A stretch of 64,000 nucleotides of DNA. Origin: Pelagicoccus sp. SDUM812002 (GTDB lineage: Bacteria > Verrucomicrobiota > Verrucomicrobiia > Opitutales > Opitutaceae). Both the position numbers and the translations under genes were made by a program. The notes beneath the pieces are model-generated. The model saw only the letters and a program-made list of their open reading frames with translations. It had not been told where the DNA came from and did not search any database. Shown in pieces: positions 1 to 8,655 of the stretch; position 1 is the stretch's first letter; each line of letters opens with the position of its first letter. The stretch covers positions 390,020-454,019 of the forward strand of contig NZ_JARXHX010000002.1 in the NCBI RefSeq assembly GCF_031127835.1, read 5' to 3'.

Positions 1-420
1 CTCCAGCTCCTTGTTGCGTCGGACGAAGTTGAAGAAGTCTTCGGCCCGCAGGAAAAAGCCCTTTCCTGTACGGCGGCTCCAACCCAAGCGAAGCTTATCC
101 GCGAGGGGGCGGATTTCGGCTAAGGTCGGATCCTGTTCGAGGGATGAGTCACCGACGCTTATGCGTCTTGAGGCGATAGCGATCGACTCCAGCAAGCTCG
201 ATTTACCACTGCCGTTTTCCCCGACAAGGAATAGCACGTTGGAGTTGATCTCTCGCTCATGCAGACTCGGCAGAAAGGAGAGTGAGAAAGGGAACGCGGA
301 ATCGTCAGCAGGAGGCGGGCAATGGATTCGCTTTAGATAGGGCACCTTTGAAGGGTGAGGAGTAATGGATGAAGAGTGAATCGGAAATTGTGGTGATGGC
401 GGAGAAAATGCGACATCCAT
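1..420 (-). CDS. AAA-family ATPase, N-terminal part (runs off the window)
   Basis: The reverse strand reads 140 codons from an ATG at 420 to the window edge with no stop. A Walker A motif GENGSGKS lies near residue 68, followed by SLLESIAIASR and later by GFFLRAEDFFNFV, an arrangement I associate with the predicted ATPases of COG3910. Such proteins are soluble P-loop NTPases of uncertain role. It is divergently transcribed from the oligopeptidase gene. Walker B and the signature region lie outside the window, so the subfamily is an inference. The start is the first in-frame ATG; the proline- and serine-rich first 30 residues could mean that the real start lies further in. Confidence 0.8.
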   Translation of the reverse strand, partial: MDVAFSPPSPQFPIHSSSITPHPSKVPYLKRIHCPPPADDSAFPFSLSFLPSLHEREINSNVLFLVGENGSGKSSLLESIAIASRRISVGDSSLEQDPTLAEIRPLADKLRLGWSRRTGKGFFLRAEDFFNFVRRNKELE

Positions 421-511
421 GCAGCAAGCTCAGGATGTTCGACAAGGTAGCTTCCTACAAATCGCGCTTCTCGGTTGAATTGGTGAAAGCGAGCCCTAGC
501 GTGCTCGGCAC

Positions 512-2575
512 ATGAATTCAAACACGCACCCTTTTCACAACCCTGCAAGATTGGTCGATTGGTCGACCCTCACCACTGGGAATATTACCTCTGATATCCA
601 AGCCGCGCTCGCGGAAGCCCAGGCGGAAATCGATGCGATCTGCGAGGTGTCACCGCAAGAAGCTACTTTCGAGAACACCTTCCTTGCGCTCGAAGCTGCC
701 GGCGAAACCTTGAGTCGCGCCTGGGGCCGCGTCGATCATCTCACCTCGGTTCAAGACAGCGAAGCCCTCCGCGAAGCGCATCGCGCCATGCTGCCGAAGG
801 TGACCGAGTACTCTTCCCGCATCCCGCTCAATGCCAAGCTCTGGGCGGCATTGAAGAGTTTTGCGGAAAAGCCGGAAGCTGCGGCGCTTACAGGCGTGCA
901 AAAGCGCTACTTCGATGAGACGCTAGCTGACTTCAAACAAGCCGGTGCGGATCTGCCGGATGAGAAGAAGACCCGCTTGGAGGAGTTGAACCAGGAGCTC
1001 GCCCAAAAGACCAAGAGCTACTCCGACAATGTGCTCGACTCTACCAACGCCTACGAATTGCTGATTGACGACGAGAGCCGTCTTGCTGGCTTGCCGGACT
1101 CCGCCAAAGCAGCTGCTCGTCAAAGTGCTAAGAGCAAGGGGCATGGTACGGATGAAGAACCTGTATGGAGATTTACATTACAGGCACCTTCCTTTTTGCC
1201 CGTGTTGAAATACGCGGCCGATTCGAATTTACGCAAAACCATTTACGACGAAGCAGCCCTCATCGGCTATAAGGAAAAGTGGGACAACAGCGAACTGATT
1301 TGCGAAATCCTCAAGCTTCGCCAAGAAAAGGCGGAATTGCTCGGGAAGAAAAACTTTGCGGATCAAGTGCTGCAGCGCCGTATGGCGAAGTCAGGCGAGA
1401 ATGCTCTGGCATTCACCGACGACCTTTTTCTCAAGTGCAAGGACGCCTTCGCTACGGAGTTCGACGAACTGGAGTCCTTCGTGGCTGATCAGACGGGGCA
1501 ACCTAAGGATCGGCTCGAGCCATGGGATATTAGTTACTGGTCCGAAAAGCTTCGCCTCTCCAAATACGATTTCGACGACGAAGCTTTGCGTCCCTATTTC
1601 CCTATCGATGGCGTGCTTAATGGGATGTTCCGCATCGCGGAGCGTGTATTCGGATTGAGAATACAAAATCACGAAGGACCAGAAAACTCCTGGCATCCGG
1701 ATGTAAAACTCTACGATCTCTACGATGCGGAAGGCGAACTGCTGGGCTACTTTTACGCGGACTGGCATCCTCGGGAGGAGAAGCGTGGCGGAGCTTGGAT
1801 GAACTATTTGGATACGGGCGCACCGTTAGCTGATGGAGGTCGTTCGCCGCATGTCGGACTCATCACTGGCAACATGACTGAGCCAGTCGATGGCAAGCCT
1901 GCCCTCTTGCTTCACCAAGAGGTGGAGACAGTATTCCACGAATTTGGCCACCTGTTGCACCACTTGCTGGGACGGGTGGATATCAAATCGCTCAATGGTG
2001 TAAACGTGGCATGGGACTTCGTGGAACTGCCTTCGCAGATCATGGAGAACTGGTGTTGGAATCGCGAGAGCCTCGACCAATTTGCCCGCCACTACGAAAC
2101 AGGCGAGCCGATCCCGCAGGACCTTTTCGAGAAAATGGTAGCAGCCCGAAATTTCCAGAGCGCGTCTTTCATGATGCGTCAGCTCAGCTTGGGCAAGATG
2201 GACCTCGAGCTGCACGTGAACCCAGAGCACTACCTAGAGGGAGACTTGGATGCGAAGATTCGCGAGTCTCTGGCCGGTTATTTGGCTAATTTGAAAACCA
2301 CTCCGAAGAGCCTCGTGCGTCGTTTCGGTCACTTGTTTTCCAGCCCGGTTGGATACGCGGCAGGTTACTACTCCTACAAGTGGGCGGAGGTGCTGGACGC
2401 GGACGCGTTTACCCGTTTCGAGAAGGAAGGAATCTTTAGCGAAGAGGCTGGGCGCGCATTCCGCGAGTGTATCCTGTCAAAGGGTAATTCTGAAGATCCG
2501 GCAAAGCTCTTCAAGGACTTCATGGGACGTGACCCCGATCCTCAAGCCCTTCTCAAACGCTGCGGTTTGATGTAG
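512..2575 (+). CDS. prlC: M3 family oligopeptidase (oligopeptidase A type)
   Basis: A 687-residue soluble zinc metallopeptidase, the normal size for oligopeptidase A. The catalytic motif HEFGH is at residues 476-480 and is followed by HLLGRV. The third zinc ligand is expected in the LPSQIMENW segment about 25 residues on, as in thimet-oligopeptidase relatives. No signal peptide is visible, so it probably degrades short peptides, including cleaved signal peptides, in the cytoplasm. The ATG at 512 has no strong ribosome binding site, but the N-terminus NPARLVDW and the total length fit the family. It appears monocistronic, with the GNAT gene converging from the right. Confidence 0.95.
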   Translation: MNSNTHPFHNPARLVDWSTLTTGNITSDIQAALAEAQAEIDAICEVSPQEATFENTFLALEAAGETLSRAWGRVDHLTSVQDSEALREAHRAMLPKVTEYSSRIPLNAKLWAALKSFAEKPEAAALTGVQKRYFDETLADFKQAGADLPDEKKTRLEELNQELAQKTKSYSDNVLDSTNAYELLIDDESRLAGLPDSAKAAARQSAKSKGHGTDEEPVWRFTLQAPSFLPVLKYAADSNLRKTIYDEAALIGYKEKWDNSELICEILKLRQEKAELLGKKNFADQVLQRRMAKSGENALAFTDDLFLKCKDAFATEFDELESFVADQTGQPKDRLEPWDISYWSEKLRLSKYDFDDEALRPYFPIDGVLNGMFRIAERVFGLRIQNHEGPENSWHPDVKLYDLYDAEGELLGYFYADWHPREEKRGGAWMNYLDTGAPLADGGRSPHVGLITGNMTEPVDGKPALLLHQEVETVFHEFGHLLHHLLGRVDIKSLNGVNVAWDFVELPSQIMENWCWNRESLDQFARHYETGEPIPQDLFEKMVAARNFQSASFMMRQLSLGKMDLELHVNPEHYLEGDLDAKIRESLAGYLANLKTTPKSLVRRFGHLFSSPVGYAAGYYSYKWAEVLDADAFTRFEKEGIFSEEAGRAFRECILSKGNSEDPAKLFKDFMGRDPDPQALLKRCGLM

Positions 2576-2604
2576 TTGAAATATAGCTACGCGATAGGGA
2601 GTCC

Positions 2605-3090
2605 CTAAAGCTCTTTATCCATTGTCACGTGCTCGATTCCGATCAGTAGGAATCGAGCACCGTTGCGTTTGTATCCAAGCTTCTCGTAGAAAGATTTAAC
2701 CTCCAACCTCGCAGACAGAGTGATTTGTTTGTAACCTCGCTCTCGCAATATGTGCTCTGCTTTGGTAATGAGAACCCTTCCGAGTCCGCAACCTCGGGTA
2801 GATTGATCGACCACCATTTGGCGCAATTTCAATCGATCGTTGTCCAGGGGCTTTAGTGTAACACTCGCTAAAATGTTCGGATCCTCAAAAAGTCCGAAGT
2901 GCAATTGCTGGTCTTCGCCCGATGTATCCTGCTCGGAAAGGTCGAGTCCGAGCGGGGCACGGAGGTAAGCGTTTCTCAGATCCAAGGATAACTTATAGGC
3001 GAGCTCACTGATAGTGAACTCTCGGAATTCGAACCGCGGAGCAGTCTCACGATTTTGGGGTTCCTCACGCGGTGTATCCATGAGCTTCAC
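2605..3090 (-). CDS. GNAT family N-acetyltransferase
   Basis: A 161-residue GCN5-related acetyltransferase. The acetyl-CoA binding motif is seen as RQMVVDQSTRGCGLGRVLI (about residues 89-107), and YEKLGYKR near the C-terminus matches the family's usual FYEKLGF ending. The substrate cannot be told from sequence. The start codon overlaps the adenosine deaminase stop in an ATGA at 3087-3090, so it is the last gene of a translationally coupled purine-salvage operon. This may only reflect cotranscription and does not prove a purine-linked role. Confidence 0.88.
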   Translation of the reverse strand: MKLMDTPREEPQNRETAPRFEFREFTISELAYKLSLDLRNAYLRAPLGLDLSEQDTSGEDQQLHFGLFEDPNILASVTLKPLDNDRLKLRQMVVDQSTRGCGLGRVLITKAEHILRERGYKQITLSARLEVKSFYEKLGYKRNGARFLLIGIEHVTMDKEL

Positions 3091-4100
3091 GTTACAGCTG
3101 CCTTGTTAGCAAAGCGAGTGATTAGCTCGCTGCGTTCAGTGCCAGAGAGAAAGGCGGTGGTGAGCGCGTTTTCTTGGGCACGGCGAGCGTGGGTGGGAGT
3201 GACGCCAGCTAAGGGGGCGACATTAGCAAACTCGTGGCGGAGATCGATGCCGCTGATTATGGGATCGTCGGTGTTGATCGTGGCGAGCAATTCTTGGTCG
3301 AGGAAGTATGCGATGGGGTGTCTATCCAAACTGGATACAGTGTTGGTTTGAAGGTTACTGGTGAGGTTAATTTCAAGTCCGATGCCGCGCTCGCGGATAA
3401 TATCGAGCAGCTCGGGATCCTCGGTGGCTCGGATGCCATGGCCGATTCGGGTCGCCCCAAGCTGTTCGATGGCGTAGCGGACGTTGGCGGCGCCTCCTGC
3501 TTCGCCCGCGTGCACGGTGATTTGCCAACCAGCGTCGCGCCCGAGGCGAAAGTGGTTATGGAAAAGTTCGCCCGGCCAGCGGGCTTCGTCGCCGGCGAGG
3601 TCGAGGGCCCTGAGCTCGTGCCGGTGAGCTAGGAGGGCTTCTAACTCCCTTTGGCAGCTTTTCGGTCCGTAGGTGCGGCTCATAATGCCGATCAGGCGAG
3701 TCATCACGCCGAACTGACGTTCCCCAGCTTTGACTCCGTCGACTACCGCAGCGACGACATCTGCGGGAGCAAGCTTGTGAGGCTGGGCCATGAAGAGCGG
3801 GCTGAAGCGTAGCTCGAGGTAGTCGATGCCTTCCTTGGCCGCGTCTTCGACGCTTTCATAGGCGATGCGCCGGCACGCGTCGAGATCGGCTAGCGAGTAG
3901 ATCATCCAGTGGAGGTGATCGAGAAATGAGACGAGGTCGGCTTGCGGTCCATCCATCACGACATGCGGTCGAAGGGTTTCGACCGTTTCACCCGGTAGGT
4001 GAAGCCCGTGCTGGGAAGCGAGGTCCAGCATTGTTTCCAGCCGCACGCAGCCCTCAAGATGGCGGTGTAGGTCTATAAAGGGTAGCTTGGGGTCGATCAT
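3087..4100 (-). CDS. add: adenosine deaminase
   Basis: A 337-residue metal-dependent deaminase that converts adenosine to inosine. It has FIDLHRHLEG at the N-terminus (metal-binding HxH), HAGEAGG near the middle, RIGHG (catalytic His) and TINTDDP (metal ligand Asp) towards the C-terminus, in the family order. An upstream in-frame start at 4205 would add 35 residues inside the permease gene. I prefer the ATG at 4100 because it overlaps the permease stop as ATGA, as at every other junction of this operon. It lies between a nucleobase permease and a GNAT gene, consistent with purine salvage. Confidence 0.93.
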   Translation of the reverse strand: MIDPKLPFIDLHRHLEGCVRLETMLDLASQHGLHLPGETVETLRPHVVMDGPQADLVSFLDHLHWMIYSLADLDACRRIAYESVEDAAKEGIDYLELRFSPLFMAQPHKLAPADVVAAVVDGVKAGERQFGVMTRLIGIMSRTYGPKSCQRELEALLAHRHELRALDLAGDEARWPGELFHNHFRLGRDAGWQITVHAGEAGGAANVRYAIEQLGATRIGHGIRATEDPELLDIIRERGIGLEINLTSNLQTNTVSSLDRHPIAYFLDQELLATINTDDPIISGIDLRHEFANVAPLAGVTPTHARRAQENALTTAFLSGTERSELITRFANKAAVT

Positions 4101-5712
4101 GTGTGTGATGAGTCGGGCACGGCCCATTTGTGTGACGCCAGCAGCAGCAGGGACAACAGTCCGTAGCCAACGGCGTAGGGCCAGGCGGGAAAGACGCTGG
4201 CCCATCCCTGGAAAGAGAATTGCCCAATAGCAAGGTCTAGTAGTGGTAAATTAATGACAGTGTCGCTGGAGGTAAATTTCCATGCGTGCATGAGTCCGAG
4301 CAAGGTGATCGTAGAAGCGAACAAGCTCCAGGCTGCTGCTTTTAAAAACTCGCGTTCCACGATGAAGAAAGTGATGGCTCCCCAGATAAGGGAGGCGTAG
4401 AGGAATCCTTGCTCGAACGCGAAAGCTCCCTCCGCGAATATGCGTTCGCGTTCCAGAGTCTCCAGCAACGCGGGCGAAAAGGCAGGTCCGTCAGGTGTGC
4501 CGTAGCCGACCGCTCGCAGGGCGCCTTTTATCAGCATGGCCGCCCATGCCCCAAAGACGGGAAGCATGCAAACGACGATGGCTGAGTAGTGCTTTTTCTC
4601 CGACACCTCGAAGGCTTGCATGGAAATGATAAGGCCGATCCATATGATCACGGCGAGTCCGGCGTCGACTGGGATGAACCATGCTGCCAGAGATGCGGTT
4701 CCGGTGAGACAAAGCACAGTGACGAAAAGGCCGTTGAGTGTACTGTATCCCGCTCGCGCTCCCACGGCTTTCCAGCCGGGATGTCCAATATAGATCGACA
4801 TGGGGAAGGCGGAGCCGAAGCAAGCGGCGGCGATCGTTCCTAGTCCATTGGTGGTCATGGCGGGTCGTACGGGATAGGAGTCGCCAGCAGCCTCTGCAGA
4901 TTCGATGTTTTGCAGCGAGGCCAGTCCGCTGAGGAGACCCATCGGCAGGATGATAGAAAGGCTGGCGAGTAGTTGGCGTCCGGAGAAGCCGGCCCAGAGG
5001 TCGCCAATCACGGGTTTGGGCAGGGCGAGACCAACGCTGCTCAGTGGATCCTCGCCGACGGGAGCGATCTTGATGATCCAGCAGAGTGCGGTGCCAACAA
5101 TGACAGCAAGTGCGATGCCCGGCATGCCGCGGCCGAAACGGACTCTGCCGAAGTAGAGCACGAACATGATGCCCAAGGTGACAATGCCGACGATCGGGTG
5201 GGAAAACGATTCGAGTAGGAAACCTATTCCGAGAAGGGAAAGTCCGATGCCGCCGAGGGTGGCGATCATAGCGACGCGAGGCGTGACGCGACGTATCGGT
5301 TCTGCAACTACAGCTGCCATGAGTTCGATGAGTCCGCAGGCGAAGCATGCGACGAGGCCCGCCTGCCAGGCTGCGCGACTGGGGTCCTCCATTCCGGTGG
5401 CGATGGCATACTCCTGGGCCGGGCGCATGACCAAGAAGACGAAAGCGATCATGGTAGGCGTATTGATGCCGTAGGGCAGGCGCAGACGTCGGTCCTGCCA
5501 GTTTCCTTGGCCAACTTCAGAGCGGCTCGGGCGTAGAGCATATTTCCCACCAGGAAGGAAACGGCGACACCGGGCAGGATCGTTCCAAATATCAGGCTAT
5601 TGTCGAACCCCAGTACGCCTTGGCAGAGTCCCACGATCAGGACGATCTGGACGACGTTGTCGAGAGCGAGTCCGAGGAAGCCGTCGATATCGCCCTTAAC
5701 AAAAGGTTTCAT
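4097..5712 (-). pseudogene. NCS2-type purine permease, interrupted by a frameshift
   Basis: Two adjacent reverse-strand frames together make one nucleobase:cation symporter. The first (5712-5449) starts MKPFVKGDIDGFLGLALDN and ends after TGRTDVCA. The second (from about 5480 to 4097) resumes as LPYGINTPTMIAFVF and contains NIESAEAAGDSY and about ten hydrophobic segments. Adding a single base around 5477-5484, in the run GCGCCTGCCC, restores one frame of about 538 codons, close to the size expected for COG2252/NCS2 transporters. Either the gene is inactivated by a one-base deletion or this is a sequencing error. The ATG at 5712 overlaps the nucleosidase stop. Lack of other damage suggests a recent change or an artefact. 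Confidence 0.85.
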
Positions 5713-6464
5713 GCGAGGGATCGGAAAAGGTGGAGGGCGAAGAAGGCGGCTTGGCGAGCCGCGATTTGGCCGAGGCGCTTGTAGTCTTCTCCTGGACTGG
5801 GTTGGGCTTGGTTACTGCCGCCGCGTATCACGATGTGGGGAACTTCGAGTTCGTGGCAGACTTGGCCGATGGCGGCTCCTTCCATCTCGACGAGGTCGCA
5901 AGCGAGCTTGGCTCGAATGTCGGCGATCTTGACGGCGGTCATGCCAAATACATCACCGGCACATATGAGCCCTGGGCGAACGGTGGGAAGATAGGTCGAA
6001 CCGTTGACGGTGACCTCTTTTGTTTGATGGGTCTTGGCGGCCGTAATGGCGGCCTTCAGCAGTACCTTGTCCGCGTCGTAGCGAAAGTGTGTTTGTTTTT
6101 TGGGTACAGGCCCGATGATCTTTCGATAGACCATGCCGTCTTCTTGCCAGCTTCCGGCATCGTGGTGGTAGGTGCGTTTACCGATAATGACATCGCCTGT
6201 ACGCAACTCTGGGTTAAGCCGGGCGGCACTGCCGGTGTAGACTAAGCGCACCGGTTTGAACGCGGCGATAAAGAGTGTGGCGATCATGGCGGCGTTTGTC
6301 TTGCCGACTCCAGTGAATGCAGTGACGACTGTGTGGCCCTCGATCTTGCCTCTGTGGAAAGGAAAGCGTTTTAGCGTGTCTTTGCGGGGCGATTTCATGG
6401 CGGCGATGATCGGTTTGATCTCCCAGGGTACTGCGCCGATGATGAGGGTGATAGGGCTAGGCAT
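5709..6464 (-). CDS. MTA/SAH nucleosidase-like purine nucleoside phosphorylase-fold enzyme
   Basis: A protein of about 251 residues with the fold signature of methylthioadenosine/S-adenosylhomocysteine nucleosidases and nucleoside phosphorylases. It has IIGAVPWEI at the N-terminus, FTGVGKTNAA, VYTGSAARL, and DLVEMEGAAIGQVCHE followed by IRGGSN (compare VEMEA...VRxISD in MTA nucleosidase). It probably releases adenine or another base from a nucleoside. The ATG at 6464 is chosen because MPSPITLIIGA begins the first strand; a GTG at 6539 would add 25 residues of low-complexity leader. It is the first gene of the operon with the permease, adenosine deaminase and GNAT. Confidence 0.82.
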   Translation of the reverse strand: MPSPITLIIGAVPWEIKPIIAAMKSPRKDTLKRFPFHRGKIEGHTVVTAFTGVGKTNAAMIATLFIAAFKPVRLVYTGSAARLNPELRTGDVIIGKRTYHHDAGSWQEDGMVYRKIIGPVPKKQTHFRYDADKVLLKAAITAAKTHQTKEVTVNGSTYLPTVRPGLICAGDVFGMTAVKIADIRAKLACDLVEMEGAAIGQVCHELEVPHIVIRGGSNQAQPSPGEDYKRLGQIAARQAAFFALHLFRSLA

Positions 6465-6589
6465 AGGTGCCGCCGGAGAGCAGTTACTATGCCGTAGATC
6501 CTTTAGGTTAGCCGAAAAGATCGGTGAGATTTGAGGCACTTTTTTATGCGGCGGACCGCATCTTTCGAGATGCAGATTACCTCCTTTTA

Positions 6590-6655
6590 ATAGGTTTATC
6601 CTATGGAATGTAGAGTTAACAAGTATTTCCGTTATTGGTAAAATTGTTGTATAGT
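6590..6655 (+). promoter_or_regulatory. Promoter and upstream inverted repeat, RNA element copy 1
   Basis: The inverted repeat ATAGG-TTTAT-CCTAT lies at 6590-6604, the invariant block AAGTATTTC at 6621-6629, and TATAGT (-10) at 6650-6655. The hexamer 17 nt upstream of TATAGT is TTCCGT. All spacings are identical in the four other copies. The inverted repeat is centred about 65 nt before the expected start, a position typical of activator sites. Activator binding is inferred. Confidence 0.8.
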
Positions 6656-6683
6656 ATGCCCCAACAACAGAAAGAAGACCAAG

Positions 6684-6854
6684 ATGAACGCTCTCAACAC
6701 TACCAAGCTATTCGGCGCCGCCCTTATCACAGTCGCAGTTATCGCGACCACCGCGGTATTCCTCCCAACAGCAGGAATCCTAGGCATCGCGGGAATGATC
6801 GGAGCTGGCTTGCTCACGATGGCAGCTTTAGAAAACAGGAAGCGCGCTTACTAA
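6684..6854 (+). CDS. 56-residue hydrophobic small protein, paralogue 1
   Basis: A 56-residue ORF starting MNALNTTKLFGAALITVAV and ending LENRKRAY. Residues 9-49 are almost entirely hydrophobic (Ala, Ile, Leu, Gly, Thr) with a central Pro at 28, so one long or two short membrane segments are likely, with a basic C-terminal tail. The 5' side has only a purine-rich AGAAAGAAG as ribosome binding site. Two paralogues of exactly the same length lie at 10689-10859 and 12277-12447, sharing P28, the ALE motif and the RAY ending. Retention of length and start across divergent copies supports real translation. No family recognised; the function is unknown. Confidence 0.75.
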   Translation: MNALNTTKLFGAALITVAVIATTAVFLPTAGILGIAGMIGAGLLTMAALENRKRAY

Positions 6855-6972
6855 GCCACCCGTCGGGGGAAAGCGTCTCGAAGCGAGCCTCTCCCTCTGA
6901 CTCACACTTTTGGGGTAACATACAAAACAGATAGCACATAGGGATTAGGGGTAGTCCCGCTATCAAAGAGAA

Positions 6973-7005
6973 GCCCGCACTGAGCTTAGCTCAGGCGGGC
7001 TTTTT
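6973..7005 (+). terminator. Intrinsic terminator, RNA element copy 1
   Basis: GCCCGC-A-CTGAGC (6973-6985), loop TTA, GCTCAG-GCGGGC (6989-7000), then TTTTT. This is a 12-bp stem with one bulged A followed by a U-tract. Confidence 0.93.
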
Positions 7006-7110
7006 GCTGTCTCGATCGTTGGGCGGCTTGAGGCGGTTTCTCGGCATTCAGTCGGGCTGGAAAAGTCTTGTTTTGCGTTTCTCGGGGAATCTGGAGAATG
7101 GCTTGAGTAG

Positions 7111-8655
7111 ATGAGTGGAAAAGGGAAAAGGAATGCGACTCGCTGGAGTTTGGACCAGCTAGTGGGCTACGAATGCGCACTGGCGAAGGATGAATCAGAG
7201 GATTGGCAGAGTTTGAAGGCCCAGGATGCCGAGACCCATTTGGAAGAAGGTCTCCTATTAAGTGGTGATCGGCGAGCGATCGCGGCTGGGTGGCTGAAGT
7301 TGCGGTTGGAGGCGTCGCCGGAAATCAAGTTGGCTTCGGACAGCGTGATGCAGTCTTTGAAGGCAGCTGGGCAATTACTGGGAGCCGGGGGGCTGTTGTT
7401 GGGGCTGGCCTCCGCGACTGCGGCACTGGCTTACACTGGCGAAGCGCCGATCAATGTGTCCGCCTTCTTCAGCTTGTTCGTATTGTTGCAGGCGGTTTTG
7501 GCGGTGGTTCTGCTCCTGGTTTTCGCGGCTCCGCGCTCTTGGCGTGAACGACTCGCTTTCGGACCTTTGTTTCGGGCAACTCGGTGGATTTTGGAATCGA
7601 TCTTCTCGAAGCTACAGGCACTTTCGGCTCGATTTTTGTCGGGGCAGCAGCGTCAGGACGCGGCCGAGTGGGCGGGTGCGGCGCGGCGTTCTTTGGCATT
7701 GCATGGGAGCGTGGCGAAGTGGCTGGCGTTCACGAAGATACAGGCGGCTGCCCTCTGCTTCAATTTTGGGGTTTTGGCGGCCTTGCTCGTTTCAGTCGTT
7801 TTCTCCGATCGCGCCTTTGGTTGGCAAACCACTTTGGAGACGGAATCGGAGTCGGTGGGACAGTTGGTTGAGGTGGTTTCGCTGCCGTGGGCTTGGGCGT
7901 ATGGTGAAGGCGAAGGATATCCGAGTCTGCAGCAAATCGAGGGTAGTCGGATTGTACTAAAAGAGGGAACCCGTGGTCTGGAGAGCGTCGACCTTGCCGC
8001 TTGGTGGCGCTTTTTGGCTCTGGGCGTGCTCAGTTACGGTGTCCTGCCCCGGCTGATCTTCTATTTCTTGGGCAAGTGGCAGATACGGGCATCCCTGGCT
8101 CGCTACGATTTCGGTAATGCTTCTGCGGAGCGCTTGATGCAGCGTCTTCGTCCCGAGGGGCCCCGTTTCGACGCAGAGCGAGTAGAGCAGGGAGCGGAAC
8201 AAATCGCGAGTGGGGTGGGCGGAGTAGACCTGCAAGCTACAACGAGACAGCGAGTGCTTTGCCTTTGCTCCCGTGAGTTGGGCGAGTCCTTTGATTTGGA
8301 GGCATTGCGAACTCGTTTGGCGCAGCGGTGGGGAGTGCGGCAAGAGAGTGTCGAGGTGAAGACTTACGAAAATGGGCGAATTGCTGCGGCCGCGGCGGAC
8401 CTCTCCGAGGAGAGGCAATTTGTAATAGTATTCGAAAGTTGGATGCCACCGATTCGTGAAATAGAAAGGCAAGTGCGGGAGTTGCGGGCCCAGATGGATG
8501 AGCGAAATCTGCTCAAAATCGTTTTGCTGGGAATTCCAGATTCTGCCGGTGAGGCTATTTCCTTACGTCCCGAAAAGCAGTACGCGGAAGCGTGGCACTC
8601 TTTTGTCCAACGTCTGGGCGATCCTTACTTAATCTTAGACAACCCTGCGTTATGA
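7111..8655 (+). CDS. DUF2868-type membrane protein, partner of a GTPase
   Basis: A 514-residue membrane protein with hydrophobic segments around residues 90-110, 113-135, 210-240 and 288-310, and a soluble C-terminal half of alternating charged and hydrophobic stretches. The pattern, and the following DUF3482 GTPase gene, match the DUF2868/DUF3482 pair of unknown function seen in several phyla. Its stop overlaps the GTPase start (ATGA at 8652-8655), implying translational coupling and probable complex formation at the inner membrane. The family name is inferred from context and recognisable segments; no catalytic motif is visible. Confidence 0.75.
   Translation: MSGKGKRNATRWSLDQLVGYECALAKDESEDWQSLKAQDAETHLEEGLLLSGDRRAIAAGWLKLRLEASPEIKLASDSVMQSLKAAGQLLGAGGLLLGLASATAALAYTGEAPINVSAFFSLFVLLQAVLAVVLLLVFAAPRSWRERLAFGPLFRATRWILESIFSKLQALSARFLSGQQRQDAAEWAGAARRSLALHGSVAKWLAFTKIQAAALCFNFGVLAALLVSVVFSDRAFGWQTTLETESESVGQLVEVVSLPWAWAYGEGEGYPSLQQIEGSRIVLKEGTRGLESVDLAAWWRFLALGVLSYGVLPRLIFYFLGKWQIRASLARYDFGNASAERLMQRLRPEGPRFDAERVEQGAEQIASGVGGVDLQATTRQRVLCLCSRELGESFDLEALRTRLAQRWGVRQESVEVKTYENGRIAAAAADLSEERQFVIVFESWMPPIREIERQVRELRAQMDERNLLKIVLLGIPDSAGEAISLRPEKQYAEAWHSFVQRLGDPYLILDNPAL

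Larger units (their letters stand above)
6662..7005 (+). ncRNA. Repeated structured RNA element, copy 1 (long class with small ORF)
   Basis: A predicted transcript of about 344 nt, from about 6 nt after TATAGT to the terminator T-run. It carries a 56-codon ORF (6684-6854). The 3' module has TTTTGGGGTAACATAC at 6908-6923, an outer stem GATAGC (6930-6935) with GCTATC (6959-6964), an inner 7-bp hairpin GGGATTA (6941-6947) with TAGTCCC (6952-6958) closing a GGGG loop, then an intrinsic terminator. Four more copies lie downstream on the same strand with covarying stems. I do not recognise the family. A dual-function mRNA/regulatory RNA is an inference. Confidence 0.78.
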
